Translations under genes and position numbers: made by a program | Shown: in pieces, positions 62,049 through 64,000 of the stretch | How positions within the stretch are numbered: the first letter of the stretch is position 1 | Layout: each line of letters begins with the position of its first letter | NCBI GenBank assembly: GCA_016706685.1 | Contig: JADJJE010000057.1 | Location: 1-64,000, forward strand | DNA: 64,000 bases | Direction: 5' to 3' | DNA from: Sandaracinaceae bacterium | GTDB taxonomy: Bacteria; Myxococcota_A; Polyangia; Polyangiales; Houyiibacteriaceae | Notes under the pieces: model-generated | What the model was told of the DNA's origin: nothing | What the model saw: the letters and a program-made list of their open reading frames with translations, nothing else | Databases searched by the model: none

Positions 62049-62899
62049 GGTGCTGCCCCTGGCTTCGCGGCCACGCCGTCGAACTCGCGGTTCAGCCGGC
62101 GCATGACCTGCTCGTAGGGCCACGGGAACTTTTCCTTCCACCACTGCCCCACGCGGATGTCGACGGACGTGTAGACCATGTACTGGTTGCGCTCCACGCC
62201 TCGCACGATACACGCGGCGGCGTGCTCCGGGGTGACGGCGTGCTTCTCGAAGCGCGCGCGCAAGCGCTGGAAGGCCGGGCTGCTGGGGTCGGCGCCGGCC
62301 ACCTTCACCGTGCTGACCAGGCCCGTGTTCACGCCACCGGGGCACACCAGGCTCACCTCGATGCCGTGACGCTCGAGGTCGAAGCGCAGCACCTCGGACA
62401 CCCCGCGCAGCCCGAACTTGCTGGCCGAGTAGGCCGCGTGCCACGGCAGCCCGAACAGGCCCGCAGCCGACGACACGTTCACGATGTGGCCACCGCGCCC
62501 GGCCGCGATCATGCCCGGCACGAACGCCTCGATGACGTGGATGGGCCCCATCAGGTTCACGTCCACCACCTTGCGCCAGTCGGCGTGCGCCATGCTCTCC
62601 ACGCGGCCCCAGATGGCGATGCCCGCGTTGTTCACCAGCACGTCGGCGCTGCCGTGCTCGCGCGAGACCTCCTCGGCGAAGGCGCGCACGGCCTCGTAGT
62701 CGGCGATGTCGAAGGCGCGTGCGAGCAGCACCTGGCCACCGCGCTGCCGGACCTCCGCGGCCACGGCGTCGAGCGTGGCGCGGTTCACGTCAGTCAGGAT
62801 CAGGCGTGCGCCCTTCTGCGCCGCCAGCAACGCCAGCGCCTTGCCGATGCCGCTGCCGGCTCCCGTGATGAGCGTCTTCTTGCCTGCGAGCTGTGTCAT
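62045..62899 (-). CDS. Short-chain dehydrogenase/reductase (classical SDR)
   Basis: 284 residues from the ATG at 62899 (an upstream in-frame ATG at 62926 is less likely). NAD(P) motif TLITGAGSGIGKALALLA, NNAG (VLVNNAGIAIWG), S143/S144 (NVSSAAGLFG) and Y157-x3-K161 (AAYSASKFGLRG). Typical of fatty-acyl or steroid-like SDRs with a C-terminal basic tail (YEQVMRRLNREFDG). Substrate unknown. First gene of the leftward second cluster; divergent from the gene at 63056. Confidence 0.88.
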   Translation of the reverse strand: MTQLAGKKTLITGAGSGIGKALALLAAQKGARLILTDVNRATLDAVAAEVRQRGGQVLLARAFDIADYEAVRAFAEEVSREHGSADVLVNNAGIAIWGRVESMAHADWRKVVDVNLMGPIHVIEAFVPGMIAAGRGGHIVNVSSAAGLFGLPWHAAYSASKFGLRGVSEVLRFDLERHGIEVSLVCPGGVNTGLVSTVKVAGADPSSPAFQRLRARFEKHAVTPEHAAACIVRGVERNQYMVYTSVDIRVGQWWKEKFPWPYEQVMRRLNREFDGVAAKPGAAP

Positions 62900-63055
62900 G
62901 GCCCGATGCTGCCCGATCACGCGCACGGGCGCCTGTCCGGAGTGGTCAGCGGTCTGTCACTTCAGGCCAAGCCTCCCGGCACGGACCTTGCTGCATGGCT
63001 CCTCGTAACGACCACCCGTGTGCCGACCTGTGCCACGCTCCTTCAGGGAACCCCA

Positions 63056-64000
63056 TGCCCACTCGTCACCCTCGCGTTCCCGTTTCCAGCCGACCGCGCT
63101 CGCCGTCGCTCACCGAGCGATGGAACGGGGCGGCCACGCTCGCTGCGTTGGGAGGCGTGACCCTCGCGAGCGCCCCGACCGCTGTCCACGCGGGAGCCGA
63201 CGCCGCCGTGGAAGGGGGCATCTTCTTCGGGCACGCGTTCGGCGCGCCGCGCGGGTTTCACTGGGGCTTCGAGCTGCGCACGAGGATCTACGACGAAAAC
63301 GTCTACGACGGCTGCAGCTGGGACCCCACGTACAACTCCGGCGTCATGACCGCCCGCATGGGCGCCGTGGATCGTGACTTCTTCGTGGAGTTTCTGGCGG
63401 GGGTCACTCACCAGGCGGACTACCTGAGCGTGGGCGCGCAGGTGGGCCTGGGCTATCAGCACGGCGCCCCGCGTCCGCTGCGCATCCCGCTGCTCCTCGA
63501 CGGACGCGCCGTCGCGGCGGCGATCTACTTCGAGCTGGACCTGCGCACGGGGCGCAGCGGGGCCATCGACCAGGGCGTCCTCTTGCCCCCCGTCGGCGGC
63601 TTCGGTCGCTACGGCTGCGCGATTGGCCGACCCATGCGCGATGGCCACGGCGACCGCGTCACGCTGCTCGGGGCTGCGGCATCGGCACCGTCCGGAGGGG
63701 CGCGCGCGGACGAAACCGCGCTGTGGCACAGGAGCGCCATCATGGAGGCGGAGTCCGTGCCTGCGTTCGACCTCCTGGCGCACGACCTAAGACGCGCACG
63801 CGCTCCGCGCTCGCTCTTGCGGCGCGCGGTGGCCGCGGGCGACGACGAGGTCCTGCACGCGCACCTCGCCGCCGCGCTCGCTGGACAGACGCCCGAGGTG
63901 CAGCTGGGCGGAGCACTCGACTCCCTCGAGAGTCGCGCGGGACTGGAGGGCGACCAGCTCCTCGCTCGGCTCGCGGTCGAGAGCTGGCTGGATGGATGCC
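63056..64000 (+). CDS. Secreted protein, function unknown (3' partial)
   Basis: Open from the ATG at 63056 to the window edge (315 codons with no stop). The Arg/Ser-rich start and hydrophobic stretch TLAALGGVTLASAPTAVHAG form a signal peptide with a likely cut after AVHA. The first ~170 residues are Gly/aromatic-rich and beta-like (FHWGFELRTRIYDENVYDG, VTHQADYLSVGAQVGLGYQH), reminiscent of an outer-membrane or exported beta-structure. The C-terminal part is helical (LLRRAVAAGDDEVLHAHLAA). Codon use is normal for this genome. No family recognised. Confidence 0.7.

Overview
The window is 64 kb of very GC-rich DNA (about 70% by eye, with strong G/C preference at third codon positions). It carries protein-coding genes only: I see no rRNA, tRNA or CRISPR array. 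Several features suggest a Myxococcota-type bacterium, probably of the Polyangiales/Sandaracinaceae kind: a giant MopE-like acidic Cys/Asp repeat protein, many small lipoproteins, a Gld-type ABC operon, a glycine-rich RRM protein, and PKS/NRPS genes mixed with exopolysaccharide genes. The lineage is an inference from gene content, not from a marker gene.

Layout. 1-9.1 kb holds a truncated MopE/beta-propeller surface protein followed by housekeeping genes (bioA, a single-domain response regulator, lnt, recQ). 9.1-12.1 kb has the RRM protein and a decayed stretch with two IS66-type transposase remnants around two small lipoprotein genes. 12.1-16.6 kb is a minus-strand gldA-gldF-gldG-DUF4340 operon ending in a clear terminator. 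16.8-23 kb has small envelope proteins and a TrkH/TrkA-type potassium uptake pair with a HAMP-like third gene.

23-44.2 kb is the most interesting region: a divergent exopolysaccharide locus with natural-product megasynthases built into it. Leftward run WcaJ-type phosphoglycosyltransferase, a GHSL esterase/acyltransferase-like protein, a one-module PKS (KS-AT-KR-DH-ACP-TE) and a GT2. Rightward run a Wza-like exporter, a megasynthase with formyltransferase, adenylation, embedded luciferase-like monooxygenase and PCP parts, a Wzc-like co-polymerase without Walker motifs, an Alg14/Alg13-type split glycosyltransferase, a lipoprotein and a GT4. No Wzx flippase or Wzy polymerase is visible.

44.2-53 kb holds a pentaheme cytochrome lipoprotein, two paralogous GT-C membrane glycosyltransferases, a carboxypeptidase-regulatory-like lipoprotein, a PhnA/YjdM protein and a vertebrate-COMT-like methyltransferase. 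53-62.9 kb is a second leftward cluster, tightly coupled by 4-base overlaps: SDR, carboxymuconolactone-decarboxylase-like protein, free acyl carrier protein, stand-alone adenylation enzyme, polysaccharide deacetylase, GT2, a fused Gfo/Idh/MocA-SDR enzyme, another GT2, and a second GHSL protein paralogous to the one beside the PKS. The shared GHSL family suggests that both clusters modify an acylated or aminoacylated surface glycan. A secreted protein of unknown function runs off the right edge.

Two genes (the MopE-like protein and the GHSL protein next to the PKS) appear to carry single-base frameshifts. In both, the correct C-terminus is readable in another frame.
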